Made by a program: the position numbers and the translations under genes. The notes under the pieces were generated by a model that was given only the letters and a program-made list of their open reading frames with translations, had not been told where the DNA came from and made no database searches. Shown one piece after another: positions 1-9,101 of a DNA stretch of 64,000 nucleotides. Source of the stretch: Streptomyces cellostaticus (GTDB lineage: Bacteria; Actinomycetota; Actinomycetes; Streptomycetales; Streptomycetaceae); the NCBI RefSeq assembly GCF_001513965.1, contig NZ_KQ948028.1, positions 124,001-188,000 of the forward strand. The letters run 5' to 3'. The first letter of the stretch is position 1; each line of letters begins with the position of its first letter.

Positions 1-1419
1 GGCGCCGACGTGCACCCGGTCGCCGTCCTGCAGCGGCACCGGCACGAACGGCTGGATCGGCTCGTCCGAGCCGTTGACCGTGGTGCCGTTCGTCGAGTTC
101 TGGTCGACGACCGCCCAGCTGCCGTCCGGCTGCTGGACCAGCACCGCGTGCTGGTGCGAGACGCCCGGGTCCTCCGGCGGCACCGACAGGTCGATGTCGG
201 GGGTGTCACCGGTGGAGTGCCGGCGGCGGCCGATGGTGAGCTGGTTGCCGGTGAGCGTGCGCTGCTGCTCGGGCGAGTACGCGGGGAGGTTGAGGCCCGC
301 TGCCTCGGGTCCGGAGCGGTGCATCATCGCCATGAAGTAGTCGCGGTCCGGCCCGATGGTCGCCGTCCAGGTGGCCGGCTGCTGCGGGGCCGGCCGGAAG
401 CCGGGTCCGGGCGGGGCCTGCGTGGCGCCGGGCTGCGGATAGCCGTAGCCACCGCCCTGGCCGCCACCGGGACCGCCAGGGCCGCCGCCGGGACCGGCGG
501 ACGACGGCGGGGAGATCACCCAGTCGTCGCCTCCGCCGCCGAACGACGGACCGCCGGCCTGGGGCCGGCCGGTCTCCCGCGGGAAGGCGGGCGGCGCGGG
601 CGGGCCGGGCTGCTGGAAGGCCTGCGGGGCACCGACGGGACCGGCGGGCGGGGTCGGCCCGGGCGGTGGCGGAACCGGACGGGAGGGGTCGGCGCCGAAG
701 CCGGAGGGGCCGGGCGCACTGGGACCGGAGGGCTCACGGCCGAAGGGCGGCGGACCGGACGGGCCACCAGGGCCGCCGGGGCTCTGCCCCTGGCCGCCAC
801 CGAAGCCGGACGGACCGTCGAAGCCGGACGGGCCACCAGGACCACCGGGGCCCTGCCCCTGCCCGCCGCCGAAGCCCGACGGAGGGCCGGGCGGACGCTG
901 GCCGCCGCCGAAGGCGCCCGGGCCGGACGGGCCGCCCGAGGTGGGCGGCGGGCCGGACGGGCCGCGCTCGGCGGCGAACGGCGTCGGGCCCGACGGCTCG
1001 CTGCCGAAGGACGGGATCGGCTCGGCGGGCCGGTTCATCTGTGAGGGCCGCGAGCCGTGGTACTCGTACGAGTCACCGCCGCCGTACGTCGCGCTCGGCG
1101 GCTCGAAACGGGGCTGGGGCGGGCGCGGGGCGGCCGGGGTGTAGGACGTGGCGGTGTTGGTCAGGAAGTTCCACCGGCACTCCTCGCAGAACGGCGCGCC
1201 GCCCTCGCGGGGCGTGCGGCACTGCGGGCACAGCTCCGGCTCGGGCGCACCGGGCGCCTGCGGGCGGCCGCCGGGCTGGGCGCCCTGCGGCGGCGGGAAG
1301 CCGTAGCCACCGGCGGTCGGCGGCGGAGGGGGCGGAGGTACGGCACCGGCCATGCGGTGACCGCAGACCTCGCACCAGTCGTCGGAACCCGACTGGTGTC
1401 CGTTCGGGCAGGTCGGCAT
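1..1419 (-). CDS. FHA-domain protein with two N-terminal zinc ribbons (3' end outside window)
   Basis: The open frame runs from an ATG at 1419, preceded by AGGAGAAGGGG, off the left edge, giving 473 visible codons. The N-terminus has a ribbon-like set (C4, H8, C16, C19) and a second CxxC...CxxC set near residues 63-81. A long low-complexity Pro/Gly/Gln linker with repeated GPGGPSGFGGG-like units follows. The visible C-terminus is an FHA domain (GRR, SHQH and NSTNGT motifs), which binds phosphothreonine peptides. As the last visible gene of the pknG operon it is the natural phospho-readout of that kinase or of the PP2C phosphatase. That role is inference: it is not the short GarA/OdhI type of FHA protein. 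Confidence 0.9.
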   Translation of the reverse strand, partial: MPTCPNGHQSGSDDWCEVCGHRMAGAVPPPPPPPTAGGYGFPPPQGAQPGGRPQAPGAPEPELCPQCRTPREGGAPFCEECRWNFLTNTATSYTPAAPRPPQPRFEPPSATYGGGDSYEYHGSRPSQMNRPAEPIPSFGSEPSGPTPFAAERGPSGPPPTSGGPSGPGAFGGGQRPPGPPSGFGGGQGQGPGGPGGPSGFDGPSGFGGGQGQSPGGPGGPSGPPPFGREPSGPSAPGPSGFGADPSRPVPPPPGPTPPAGPVGAPQAFQQPGPPAPPAFPRETGRPQAGGPSFGGGGDDWVISPPSSAGPGGGPGGPGGGQGGGYGYPQPGATQAPPGPGFRPAPQQPATWTATIGPDRDYFMAMMHRSGPEAAGLNLPAYSPEQQRTLTGNQLTIGRRRHSTGDTPDIDLSVPPEDPGVSHQHAVLVQQPDGSWAVVDQNSTNGTTVNGSDEPIQPFVPVPLQDGDRVHVGA

Positions 1420-1496
1420 GTCGGCGCTTCCCCTTCTCCTGAGGGTCCTCCGGAGGTCCGGATCTCTTCCTGGATGTCCTGCGGTGTCTTACAGGG

Positions 1497-2837
1497 TCAC
1501 TTCTTTACACGAACAGTCTTTGTGGACCGGGTCTCGAGGGTCATCTCATCGGCCTCCGCGACCTTCGTCTTCAACCGCACAGTACCTGTCGCGGCGTCGA
1601 CCACGTCCACCACCTTCGCAAGCAGTTTCGCAGTATCCGCGTTCCCCGAGGCGCTGGCGAGCTGAACAGCACGCCCCAGTTTGGCCGTTGCGCCATCGAA
1701 ATCGCCCGCTTTGCGAAGATCGATCCCTTGCTGGATGGCTTGTGCCAGTTCGGCCTGCCCGGTGTAGTGAGCGACTTGGGGGTTGATCGACGTCGAGGCG
1801 GTCATGTCGTCGGTCCACACGGCCCTCACCAGGCCCTGCGCGCCGAGGTTCTGTGCCGTTCCGTCCGGTTGTGGGACGACCAGCGACACCCGGGCGGCGA
1901 GCATTTCCTGGCCCAGACCGGCCGACGGCACCTCGACGCACAGGTGGTAGTCGCGGGACTCGTCCCCCCAGGACCCGGTCGGATAGTCCCCGGCCCGCGG
2001 CCCGGCCTCCGTCCGCCTACCGGTCAACTCCTCGACCGTGGGCGCCACTTGCTTGACGAACTTGATGGCCGTACCGACCGGTGTCCACACCCGCAGGGCG
2101 ACGTCGGCGACCTCCTTGCCCATCGCCGTCTCCATCATCTGCGTGAAGTCGGCCGCCAGGCCCGCCGGGTCGGCGACGATGTCGGCCGTGCCGAGCAGTG
2201 CGGAGGCGATCCCTGTGACTTCTTTCACTTCCCAGTCGGTGCCCACGCCCCGCGCGTCACAGGTGAACCGCCCGGCACACGCGTCCAGCGCGGCCCGGAG
2301 GTCCTCCGGCGACTCGTGTTCGTTGCGCCCGTCGGTGAGCAGGATGCCGTGCCGGATGGCGACGTCCGCCGAGGACAGCAGCCGGTCGGCGAGCCGCAGC
2401 CAGGTGCCGATGGCCGTGCCGCCGCCCGCGCTGAGCCGGCGTAGCGCCTGCCTGGCCTGCTCACGGGTGGTGGCGTCGGCGACCGCGAGCCGCCCGCCGC
2501 CCGGGTAGACCTCCTTGGCGACATGCGTGCCGTCGATCACCGCGAAGTGCACGCCGTCGCGCAGGGTGTCGATCGCGGCGGCCGTGGCGTCGCGGGCGTT
2601 GCGCATCTTTGTCGGCGGGTAGTCCATGGAGCCCGAACAGTCGACCATGATCGCCACCGCGGCGGAGGGGCCGTGACCGGGCGCGTACCGGGCCGCGACG
2701 GCGCTGCCGATCGTGCCGCCGCCCGTCGCGGTCACGGTCACGATGGCGTTGACCTCGCGGCCGCCTTCCGGCAGGTACTCGTTCTGGTAGACGTCCACCG
2801 AGAACTGCGGCACGCTCGACTTCGCGAAATTGGCCAT
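1497..2837 (-). CDS. von Willebrand factor A domain protein
   Basis: 446 residues, cytoplasmic, with no signal peptide. A beta-rich N-terminal segment (1-60) precedes a vWA domain with an intact metal site: DCSGSM at 66-71, a GGGTAIGTW segment supplying the third loop, and LTDGRNEH later. C-terminal to it is a second beta-rich region ending in a helical stretch (AELAQAIQQGIDLRKAGDFDGA) that resembles part of a TPR. vWA domains mediate metal-dependent protein contacts, so this is probably a scaffold. It lies between the PP2C and FHA genes on the same strand. A hairpin at 2888-2913 separates it from the PP2C gene, so transcription may be reduced from here on. Confidence 0.9.
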   Translation of the reverse strand: MANFAKSSVPQFSVDVYQNEYLPEGGREVNAIVTVTATGGGTIGSAVAARYAPGHGPSAAVAIMVDCSGSMDYPPTKMRNARDATAAAIDTLRDGVHFAVIDGTHVAKEVYPGGGRLAVADATTREQARQALRRLSAGGGTAIGTWLRLADRLLSSADVAIRHGILLTDGRNEHESPEDLRAALDACAGRFTCDARGVGTDWEVKEVTGIASALLGTADIVADPAGLAADFTQMMETAMGKEVADVALRVWTPVGTAIKFVKQVAPTVEELTGRRTEAGPRAGDYPTGSWGDESRDYHLCVEVPSAGLGQEMLAARVSLVVPQPDGTAQNLGAQGLVRAVWTDDMTASTSINPQVAHYTGQAELAQAIQQGIDLRKAGDFDGATAKLGRAVQLASASGNADTAKLLAKVVDVVDAATGTVRLKTKVAEADEMTLETRSTKTVRVKK

Positions 2838-2887
2838 GGTCGTTCACATCCCCCTAGACACCCCGCTGACGCGAGGCGGTGCGTGTG

Positions 2888-2913
2888 GGCGGACCGGTCC
2901 CCTCCGGTCCGCC
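2888..2913 (-). terminator. Intra-operon hairpin between PP2C and vWA genes
   Basis: A perfect 10-bp inverted repeat (GGCGGACCGG / CCGGTCCGCC) with a 6-base loop lies 26 bases after the phosphatase stop codon. No T-run follows. It could act as a partial terminator or an mRNA-stabilising stem that sets lower output of the vWA and FHA genes. Confidence 0.5.
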
Positions 2914-2938
2914 GGGACTTCCCCGTGGTGTTGCGGCC

Positions 2939-4258
2939 TCAGGCCGATCCTGCCCCCTGCGGCGGCGCCGGGAACGGCAGGACGGCCACTGTTACGTTGT
3001 CGTGGCCCCCGCCGTCCAGGGCGTGGCCGACCAGGACCCGGGCGCTGTGCAGCGGCCGGTCGGCCGCGTCCGCCGGGACGACCTCGGACATCTCCTCGGC
3101 CGTCTCGGCGTAGTTCCACAGGCCGTCGGTGCACACCACCACGACACCGGGCCGGTCCGGCTTGAAGGAAGCGGTGTGCGGCTCCAGTTCGTAGGCGTCC
3201 GCGCCGAGCCAGCCGGTGATCGCGTGGGCGCGCTCGTCCGCGTACGCCTCGGCCTCGCTCATCAGGCCGGCCGCGACCATCTGCGCGGCCCAGGAGTCGT
3301 CCTCGGTCAGCCGGGCCGGGGGCGCACTGCGGTCCACCGGCACCCAGTAGGCACGGCTGTCGCCGACCCAGCCCACCACCAGCAGCCCCGAGGTGACCAC
3401 CGCACCCACGATGGTGCAGGCCGGGGCGTTGGTGTGCGGGGCGTGCTCGCGAGCCGAAGCGGGCTCCTCGGCCAGGGCGTTGACGGCCTGCGCGGCGGCG
3501 ACGATCGCCTCGTGCATCGCCGTCTGCGGATGCGTGCCGCGCGGCAGGGCGGCCAGCAGGGTGTCACCGGCCGCCTGCGAGGCGGCCGACGAGGCCTCGT
3601 CGGGGCGGGTCGCCGAGGACACCCCGTCGCAGACGATCGCGACGGCGGCCGGCGATCCGTCGGGCAGCGCGGTGTGGCCGACGGCGAAGGCGTCCTCGTT
3701 GCGGTGGTGGCGCAGGCCGCGGTCGCTGACCGCGGCGATGGGGCCCGACTCCCGCTCCATGTGGTCGCTGTCGCGGGGCTGGGCGTGCCCGCAGTTCTCG
3801 CAGTAGCCGTCGCTGTCCACCCGGCCTGCCCGGCAGGCCACGCAGACCTTCGGGGGATCGGCCGGATCCTCCTCCGCTGTGGCGGGGGCGGCCGCGCGCG
3901 GGTCCGGTGCCTGCAACGGGTAGTCGTCGGGTTCTGCGGGCCGGTCGAAGCGCACACCCGGCGCGGCCGGCTCCTGCGGGTGCAGGGGCCCCCCGCCCGA
4001 GTCGGTGCCCGGCAGGTCCGTCGGCAGGTGCACCGCGGGCGGGGTATGGCCGGGGCCGCCCGGCTCGGGCGCGGGCCAGTCCACGCCGTCCCCGGGCGCG
4101 GGGGAGCCGGTCATGGTGAGCGTCGGATGGTCCTGCGGCGGGGCGGGCACGACGGAGAGGTCGTATCCGCACGCGCCGCAGAAGAGGTCACCCGACTCGA
4201 GCGGCTCCGCGCAGCTCGGGCACTTCGACAGTGCGGTCTGCTGGGGCATCTGCGACAT
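2939..4258 (-). CDS. PP2C-family Ser/Thr protein phosphatase with two zinc ribbons
   Basis: About 439 residues. The first ribbon is C13-C16...C27-C30 and the second is C139-C142...C153-C156, separated by a Pro/Gly/Asp-rich linker. The C-terminal half is a PP2C domain: RNEDAF, CDGVSS, GWVGDSRAYW and TDGLWNY motifs contain the metal-binding aspartates. No membrane segment is seen. An in-frame TTG lies directly before the ATG at 4258; ATG is preferred. The upstream pknG stop ends 3 bases before this start, so translation is probably coupled. The likely role is to reverse PknG phosphorylation, which follows from the operon rather than from the sequence itself. Confidence 0.93.
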   Translation of the reverse strand: MSQMPQQTALSKCPSCAEPLESGDLFCGACGYDLSVVPAPPQDHPTLTMTGSPAPGDGVDWPAPEPGGPGHTPPAVHLPTDLPGTDSGGGPLHPQEPAAPGVRFDRPAEPDDYPLQAPDPRAAAPATAEEDPADPPKVCVACRAGRVDSDGYCENCGHAQPRDSDHMERESGPIAAVSDRGLRHHRNEDAFAVGHTALPDGSPAAVAIVCDGVSSATRPDEASSAASQAAGDTLLAALPRGTHPQTAMHEAIVAAAQAVNALAEEPASAREHAPHTNAPACTIVGAVVTSGLLVVGWVGDSRAYWVPVDRSAPPARLTEDDSWAAQMVAAGLMSEAEAYADERAHAITGWLGADAYELEPHTASFKPDRPGVVVVCTDGLWNYAETAEEMSEVVPADAADRPLHSARVLVGHALDGGGHDNVTVAVLPFPAPPQGAGSA

Positions 4259-4261
4259 CAA

Positions 4262-6733
4262 CTACACCCACGTCCGGGGGCGGTAACGGTTGGCCCGTTC
4301 CACCAGTTCGATCCTCTCCTCGCCGCTGGGCGCCAGCCGGGCCAGCGTGCGGTACGCGCGCTCCAGGCCGAAGCGGAGCCCCCGCTCGTCCAGACCGCTG
4401 CCCAGCAGCACCCGTCCGGCGGCGGCGGGCCGTTCGCTGCCCTGGCCTCCGGAGAGTATCCAGTCCAGGGCGCAGCCGAGCACTTCCGCCGACAACTGCT
4501 CGCGCCGGGCCGGGTCCAGACCGTACGTCTGCAGCGCCTCGACCTGGCCTGCGGCGGCGGTCAGGTCGTCCGGGAACGCCACGTCGGCGGCGGTCGCCGT
4601 GCGCTGTCTGAGCCGGGCCCGCACGGCGGCGACCCGGGCGGCCGTGTAGTGGATGGAGGACTCCGGCACCGACTCCAGCGTGCGGACGGCGGCCCGCCGG
4701 TCCCCGGCCGCGAGCTGCACCCGGGCAAGACCGAAGGCGGCACTCACGAAACTAGGGTCGGTCGCCCACACCAGACGGTAGTACTCGGCCGCGTTGTCCA
4801 GCTGGCCCAGCACCTCCGCGCACAGGCCGAGCGCCAGCTTGGGCGCGGCCTCGCCCGGGAAGGCGTCGTAGATCGCGTCGAAGGAGAGCGCCGCCCCCTC
4901 GAAGTCGCCGGTGACCAGGGCGGCCACGCCCCGGTACCACACCACCCGCCAGTCGTCGGGCCGTTCCTCGTCCAGCTTGGTCAGAGCCATCAGCGCGGCC
5001 TGGTGATCGCCGCTCTCCAGCCGGGCGCGGATCTGCCGCAGCCGGGTCTCGACGGTCCGTACGGGCGCCGCGTCCAGCGCGCTGATCAGTTCGGCCGGCG
5101 CGGATGCCATCAGCCCCGCGAGGAAACCCGCGTTGGGGTCGCTGGGATCGACCAGCGGGACGGGCAGGGCGAGGGCGGCGGCCGGACTGTCGACGGGCTT
5201 GACGAGGGACGCCGGAGCAAGCGCGGGTGCGGCGGCCGTGCCGCTGCGTACCGGCCGCGCCCCCAGCAGTGACACGTCCCCGTCCAGCCTCGGGAACAAC
5301 TCGGCGTCGGTGACCTTCACTTCGGGCCCGAGCAACGTCGACATTGCGGGCCGTGCCTGTCCGGTCTGCAGCGAGACGACCTCCCGGAGCACCCCGGTCA
5401 GCTGCTCGGACATCTCCTGCGCGGAGGCGAACCGGCGGGCCGGGTCGGGGTCGGTGGCGCGGACCAGGAGCCGGTAGAAGGACTCGTACCGGCTGAAGAC
5501 CTCGATGTTGTCCGGGTCGGGCAGGGAGTCCACGAAGACGTTCGTGTAGCCCTGGAAGTCGAAGGTGAGCACCGCGAGGGTGCGGCCCACCGTGTACAGG
5601 TCGCTCGCCACCGACGGGCCGACCTCCGCGACCTCCGGCGCCTGGTAGCCCACCGTGCCGTAGATCGCCGACTCGTCGTCGTCCATGCGGCGCACCGCGC
5701 CCATGTCGATCAGCTTGAGCTGGTCCTCGGTCTGGATGGCGTTGTCGACCTTGAAGTCGCAGTACAGCAGGTTGCGGCTGTGCAGATGGCCGAGCGCCTC
5801 GAGAGCCTCGATGCCATAAGCACACGCCTGCTCCACCGGCAGCGGGTCGCGGCGGCCGTCCGGGGTGCGGCGGGCGTTGGCGATCTCCTTGAGCGACTTG
5901 CCGCCGACGTACTCCATGACGATGTAGCCGTCGAGGGAGCCGGTGCGCTGGTCGAGGTGCTCCACGAAGTTGTAGATCCGCACGATGTTGGCGTGCTCGA
6001 TCTCCGCGAGGAACCGCCGCTCGGAGATCGCCGCCGCCATGGCGTCCTGGTCGCCGGTGTCCAGCAGGCCCTTGAGCACCACCCACCGGTCGGACACGGC
6101 CCGGTCCACGGCGAGGTAGACCCAGCCCAGGCCGCCGTGCGCGAGGCAGCCCGCGACCTCGTACTGGCCGTGCACGATGTCCCCGGCCTTCAGCTTCGGC
6201 ACGAAGGAGTACGGGTGTCCGCACTTGGTGCAGAACCCCTCCGTGCGCCCCGGGCGCTCCCCCCGGGCCCGCCCGACCGGCGCCCCGCAGTCCGACCGCG
6301 AGCAGAACCGCTTCCGCTCGGGCACCTCCGGGTTCTCCAGCACCATCGCGCGCGGGTCGGGCCGTGGCACCTGCGGCACCGAGACCAGCCCGGCGCCCAG
6401 CCGTCCCCGGGTCGACGTACCGGAGGAAGAACCGGAGCTGCGCACCGACACCGAGCGGCCGGTGGACCTGCCCGACACGGAGCGGGACAGCCGCCCCGAG
6501 ACCGAGCGCCGCGACCTGGCCGACTGGGAGGACGTACGCGAGCTGGGGGAACTGCCGCTGCTCGCCGAACCCTTGCCGCCACCGGTGATCCCCGTGGGCG
6601 GCGAGCCGACCATGCCGCTCGCCGAGACGACGGGCGCGAGGCCGCAGGTGTCGCAGTACAGCTCACCGCCGCCGACGTCCTCGTACATCCCCTCGCAGCC
6701 CGGCCGCTGGCACGCCTGCTGTGCCTGACTCAT
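4262..6733 (-). CDS. pknG: Serine/threonine protein kinase PknG
   Basis: 823 residues with the PknG layout. An extra N-terminal ribbon (C8-X4-C13, C27-C30) is followed by a Ser/Arg-rich stretch around 52-118. Next comes the rubredoxin-like redox motif (C144-X4-C149, C168-X2-C171). The kinase domain runs from about 185 to 440, with K221 in VLKG, catalytic D326 in YCDFKVDN and an activation loop beginning IDMGAVRR. TPR repeats follow (EERPDDWRVVWYRGVAAL, FDAIYDAFPGEAAPKLAL). In mycobacteria PknG controls 2-oxoglutarate metabolism through an FHA protein. The ATG overlaps the stop of the upstream coiled-coil gene by 4 bases. The first CxxC of the rubredoxin motif is CX4C here, unlike the mycobacterial form. 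Confidence 0.96.
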   Translation of the reverse strand: MSQAQQACQRPGCEGMYEDVGGGELYCDTCGLAPVVSASGMVGSPPTGITGGGKGSASSGSSPSSRTSSQSARSRRSVSGRLSRSVSGRSTGRSVSVRSSGSSSGTSTRGRLGAGLVSVPQVPRPDPRAMVLENPEVPERKRFCSRSDCGAPVGRARGERPGRTEGFCTKCGHPYSFVPKLKAGDIVHGQYEVAGCLAHGGLGWVYLAVDRAVSDRWVVLKGLLDTGDQDAMAAAISERRFLAEIEHANIVRIYNFVEHLDQRTGSLDGYIVMEYVGGKSLKEIANARRTPDGRRDPLPVEQACAYGIEALEALGHLHSRNLLYCDFKVDNAIQTEDQLKLIDMGAVRRMDDDESAIYGTVGYQAPEVAEVGPSVASDLYTVGRTLAVLTFDFQGYTNVFVDSLPDPDNIEVFSRYESFYRLLVRATDPDPARRFASAQEMSEQLTGVLREVVSLQTGQARPAMSTLLGPEVKVTDAELFPRLDGDVSLLGARPVRSGTAAAPALAPASLVKPVDSPAAALALPVPLVDPSDPNAGFLAGLMASAPAELISALDAAPVRTVETRLRQIRARLESGDHQAALMALTKLDEERPDDWRVVWYRGVAALVTGDFEGAALSFDAIYDAFPGEAAPKLALGLCAEVLGQLDNAAEYYRLVWATDPSFVSAAFGLARVQLAAGDRRAAVRTLESVPESSIHYTAARVAAVRARLRQRTATAADVAFPDDLTAAAGQVEALQTYGLDPARREQLSAEVLGCALDWILSGGQGSERPAAAGRVLLGSGLDERGLRFGLERAYRTLARLAPSGEERIELVERANRYRPRTWV

Positions 6734-8007
6734 GACGACTCACTCCTACGGTCCTGAGGTCCGCCGTACGGTGCGCCGAGCTGTTCGGCCGCCGCGTGCT
6801 GGTAGCGCAGCACGGCCTGTTCGGCGACCCGCAGGTCGCAGGGCGCGCTCCACAGCATGCGCCGGGCCGCGTCGTACCGCTCGACCAGCAGCGGGTCCTC
6901 GGCCAGCCCGTGCCGGGCGACCTTCGCCTTGTACGCGTCGAGCCGGCCGCGCAGCTCGGCGCGGACCGCGAGCGGCGCGGTGACCGCCGTCAACGACTCG
7001 CGGGCACGCAGCAGTTCGTCCTCCGCCTTCTGCTCCAGCGACTCCAGGAGCGGGGAGAGCCGGTGCCACTGCGCCTGACGCCGGTACTCGGCCGCCATCG
7101 CCAGCTGCTCCTGCAGAACGGTCGGCGGGCCGCTGACCACCGGCACCTCCGTCGCCGCGATCTTCGCCAGCACTTCCCCGCGCGCGGTGCGCGCCTCGGC
7201 GAGGGTGCGGTCGGCGCGGGAGAGCACGTCCCGCAGCCGGATCAGCCGTGCCTCCGCGTCCTGCCGGACCGTCAGCACGGCGTCGATCTCCCGCCGTACG
7301 TCCTCCAGGGCGCGCGCCTCACGGTCGTACACCGTGGTGTCCGGCCGGCCGCCGCCGGGCGCTGAACTGCCCTCGGCCGGCACCCAGAAGGCGAGCGGGT
7401 CCGAGACCACGTCCTCGCGCAGCCTGGTCAGGGTGCGCGTGATGCGCTCCAGGTCGTCGCCCGCCGGGTGCTCGCCGGGGCGAACGCCGACGGAGTGCGC
7501 GAGCGTGCGGGTGCGCTGGAGCTCCGCGGCGAGTAAATCGATCCGCGCGGGCAGCGCCGACCAGACCGCGTCGGCGGCGACGACCATGTCCAGCGAGGAC
7601 GCGTACAGCTCGTTCATCCGGTCGACCAGGGTGCCGAGCGAGAACTGCTCACTGAGCTTCCCGTTGCCCGGGACCGTCACGGTGTCGCCGCGCAGCAGCC
7701 CGGTCAGCTCCATCAGGTCCTCGCGGCTGGACCAGCGGCGCCGGGCGCGGATCTCCCGGGCGGAGCGCAGCGTGGCCGTGTAGGCGTCGAAGTACGCCCA
7801 CAGCAGGGTGATCGACGCCTCGGCCGCCGCCCAGCGTTCCTTGGTGACGCCGGTCAGGTCGGCGCCTTCGAGGAGTCTGCGGCCCGCGTGGTCCTGGAGG
7901 GCGAGCAGCGAGGTCTCGATCGCCTCGTGCTCCTGGCCGAGCCGCGCCAGCGCACGGTCCACCTCGTCCCGGTCCATCACCGGCCCGGCGGGGTCCGTGA
8001 CGCCCAT
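6730..8007 (-). CDS. Helical, coiled-coil protein of the pknG operon, function unknown
   Basis: 425 residues, almost entirely predicted helix, rich in Glu, Arg, Ala and Leu with heptad-like stretches (about 230-275 and 290-400). It has no signal peptide, membrane segment, cysteine cluster or recognised enzyme motif. It overlaps pknG by ATGA, so the two are translated together. It lies between the binding protein and the kinase, so it may link the membrane sensor to PknG. The M. tuberculosis pknG-glnH-glnX locus has no gene in this position. I do not recognise the family. Confidence 0.85.
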   Translation of the reverse strand: MGVTDPAGPVMDRDEVDRALARLGQEHEAIETSLLALQDHAGRRLLEGADLTGVTKERWAAAEASITLLWAYFDAYTATLRSAREIRARRRWSSREDLMELTGLLRGDTVTVPGNGKLSEQFSLGTLVDRMNELYASSLDMVVAADAVWSALPARIDLLAAELQRTRTLAHSVGVRPGEHPAGDDLERITRTLTRLREDVVSDPLAFWVPAEGSSAPGGGRPDTTVYDREARALEDVRREIDAVLTVRQDAEARLIRLRDVLSRADRTLAEARTARGEVLAKIAATEVPVVSGPPTVLQEQLAMAAEYRRQAQWHRLSPLLESLEQKAEDELLRARESLTAVTAPLAVRAELRGRLDAYKAKVARHGLAEDPLLVERYDAARRMLWSAPCDLRVAEQAVLRYQHAAAEQLGAPYGGPQDRRSESS

Positions 8008-8055
8008 CGATCACCTCTCGCTGCTGTGTGGTTGGCCTGGGTCGTAGGGAGGGGG

Positions 8056-9087
8056 TCAGCTCGTGCGCAAGTACTGCGGCGCGGGCGGCTTGGACGGTCC
8101 CGAGTCCTTTCCCAGTGTGGCCGACAGCCATGTGTCGTACGACGCCTGCCAGCCGCTCGCGCGGTAGTCCACCAGGACGCGGTTGACCCGGCGTACCAGA
8201 TCGGTGGCGTCCTTCTTCATCGCCACGCCGTAGTACTCGGTGGTGAACGCCTTGCCCTTCAGTTCGACCGTCGGGTCCTGGGCGGCCTGGCTCGCGGCGA
8301 GCGCGCCGTCGGTGACCACCGCGTCGACCTCGCCGAGCTGGAGCCTGACCAGGCAGTCGAGCTGGTTGGGGACGGTGGTGGAGATGTCGGCCGAGGCGGG
8401 CAGGCTGCCCTTGTCCCGGTCCGCCTTCAGCTTGCTGTAGGCGGTGGAACCGGAGGCCGTGCATATCTTCTTGTGCGCGAGGGTGTCGTCGTAGCCGGTG
8501 ACGGACGACGACTTGGGCGCGAGCACCTGCTGCCCGGTCTTGAAGTAGGGGGCGGAGAAGGCGACATCGGCGAGCCGCTTGCAGGTGATGGTCATCGTCC
8601 GCACGACCATGTCGACCCGGCCGTCCTGGATCGCGGAGATGCGCTGGCTGGTCGGAATGGCCTTGAACTGCACCGCGTCCGGGTCACCGAGGATGTCCTG
8701 GGCGATGCGGTGGACGAGGTCGATGTCGAAGCCCTCCAGCTCCGCGCCCTCGGTGTTCGGGTTGCGGTAGCCCCAGTGGTAGCTGTTCTGGTCGACGCCG
8801 ACGACGAGCTTGCGCTTGGCGCCCGTACGGGCCTTGACGGCGTCGATCGTGGGCCCGTCGGCGCCGGACGGCGACAGCGTCTGGTTCTGCGCCTGGGAGT
8901 CCTCGCAGGAGTCGGCCCGCGCCTGGCCGGCGTCGGCCACTCCCGGCCCCGAGGTGCTCCCGCCCTGGTGGGCGGCCTGGGTGCGCGGCAGCAGCAGGAC
9001 GAACGCCAGCGCGAGGGCGCACACCACCGCCATCGCGCCGACCCCGCCCCAGCCTCGCAGGGAGGCCCGTGCACGTGCTGCGTACAT
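8056..9087 (-). CDS. Glutamate/glutamine-type extracellular binding protein (GlnH-like)
   Basis: 343 residues from an ATG at 9087 with AGGGGGCAGG upstream. An in-frame extension to 9387 lies inside the preceding gene and is rejected. A hydrophobic segment at about 17-35 acts as signal or anchor; there is no lipobox cysteine, unlike many binding proteins. The rest is a type-II periplasmic-binding fold of the SBP_bac_3 family (KLVVGVDQNSYHWGY, LEGFDIDLVHRIAQ, GRVDMVVRTMTIT). No ABC permease or ATPase is nearby. In mycobacteria the homologous GlnH binds acidic amino acids and signals through GlnX to PknG. The start lies 14 bases after the upstream gene, so this is the same operon. Confidence 0.9.
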   Translation of the reverse strand: MYAARARASLRGWGGVGAMAVVCALALAFVLLLPRTQAAHQGGSTSGPGVADAGQARADSCEDSQAQNQTLSPSGADGPTIDAVKARTGAKRKLVVGVDQNSYHWGYRNPNTEGAELEGFDIDLVHRIAQDILGDPDAVQFKAIPTSQRISAIQDGRVDMVVRTMTITCKRLADVAFSAPYFKTGQQVLAPKSSSVTGYDDTLAHKKICTASGSTAYSKLKADRDKGSLPASADISTTVPNQLDCLVRLQLGEVDAVVTDGALAASQAAQDPTVELKGKAFTTEYYGVAMKKDATDLVRRVNRVLVDYRASGWQASYDTWLSATLGKDSGPSKPPAPQYLRTS

Positions 9088-9101
9088 CGTCCTGCCCCCT
9101 G

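Noticed and set aside
2879..5272. 797-codon plus-strand frame opposite the PP2C and pknG genes
   Set aside because: Composition and lack of motifs mark it as a shadow of the real genes.
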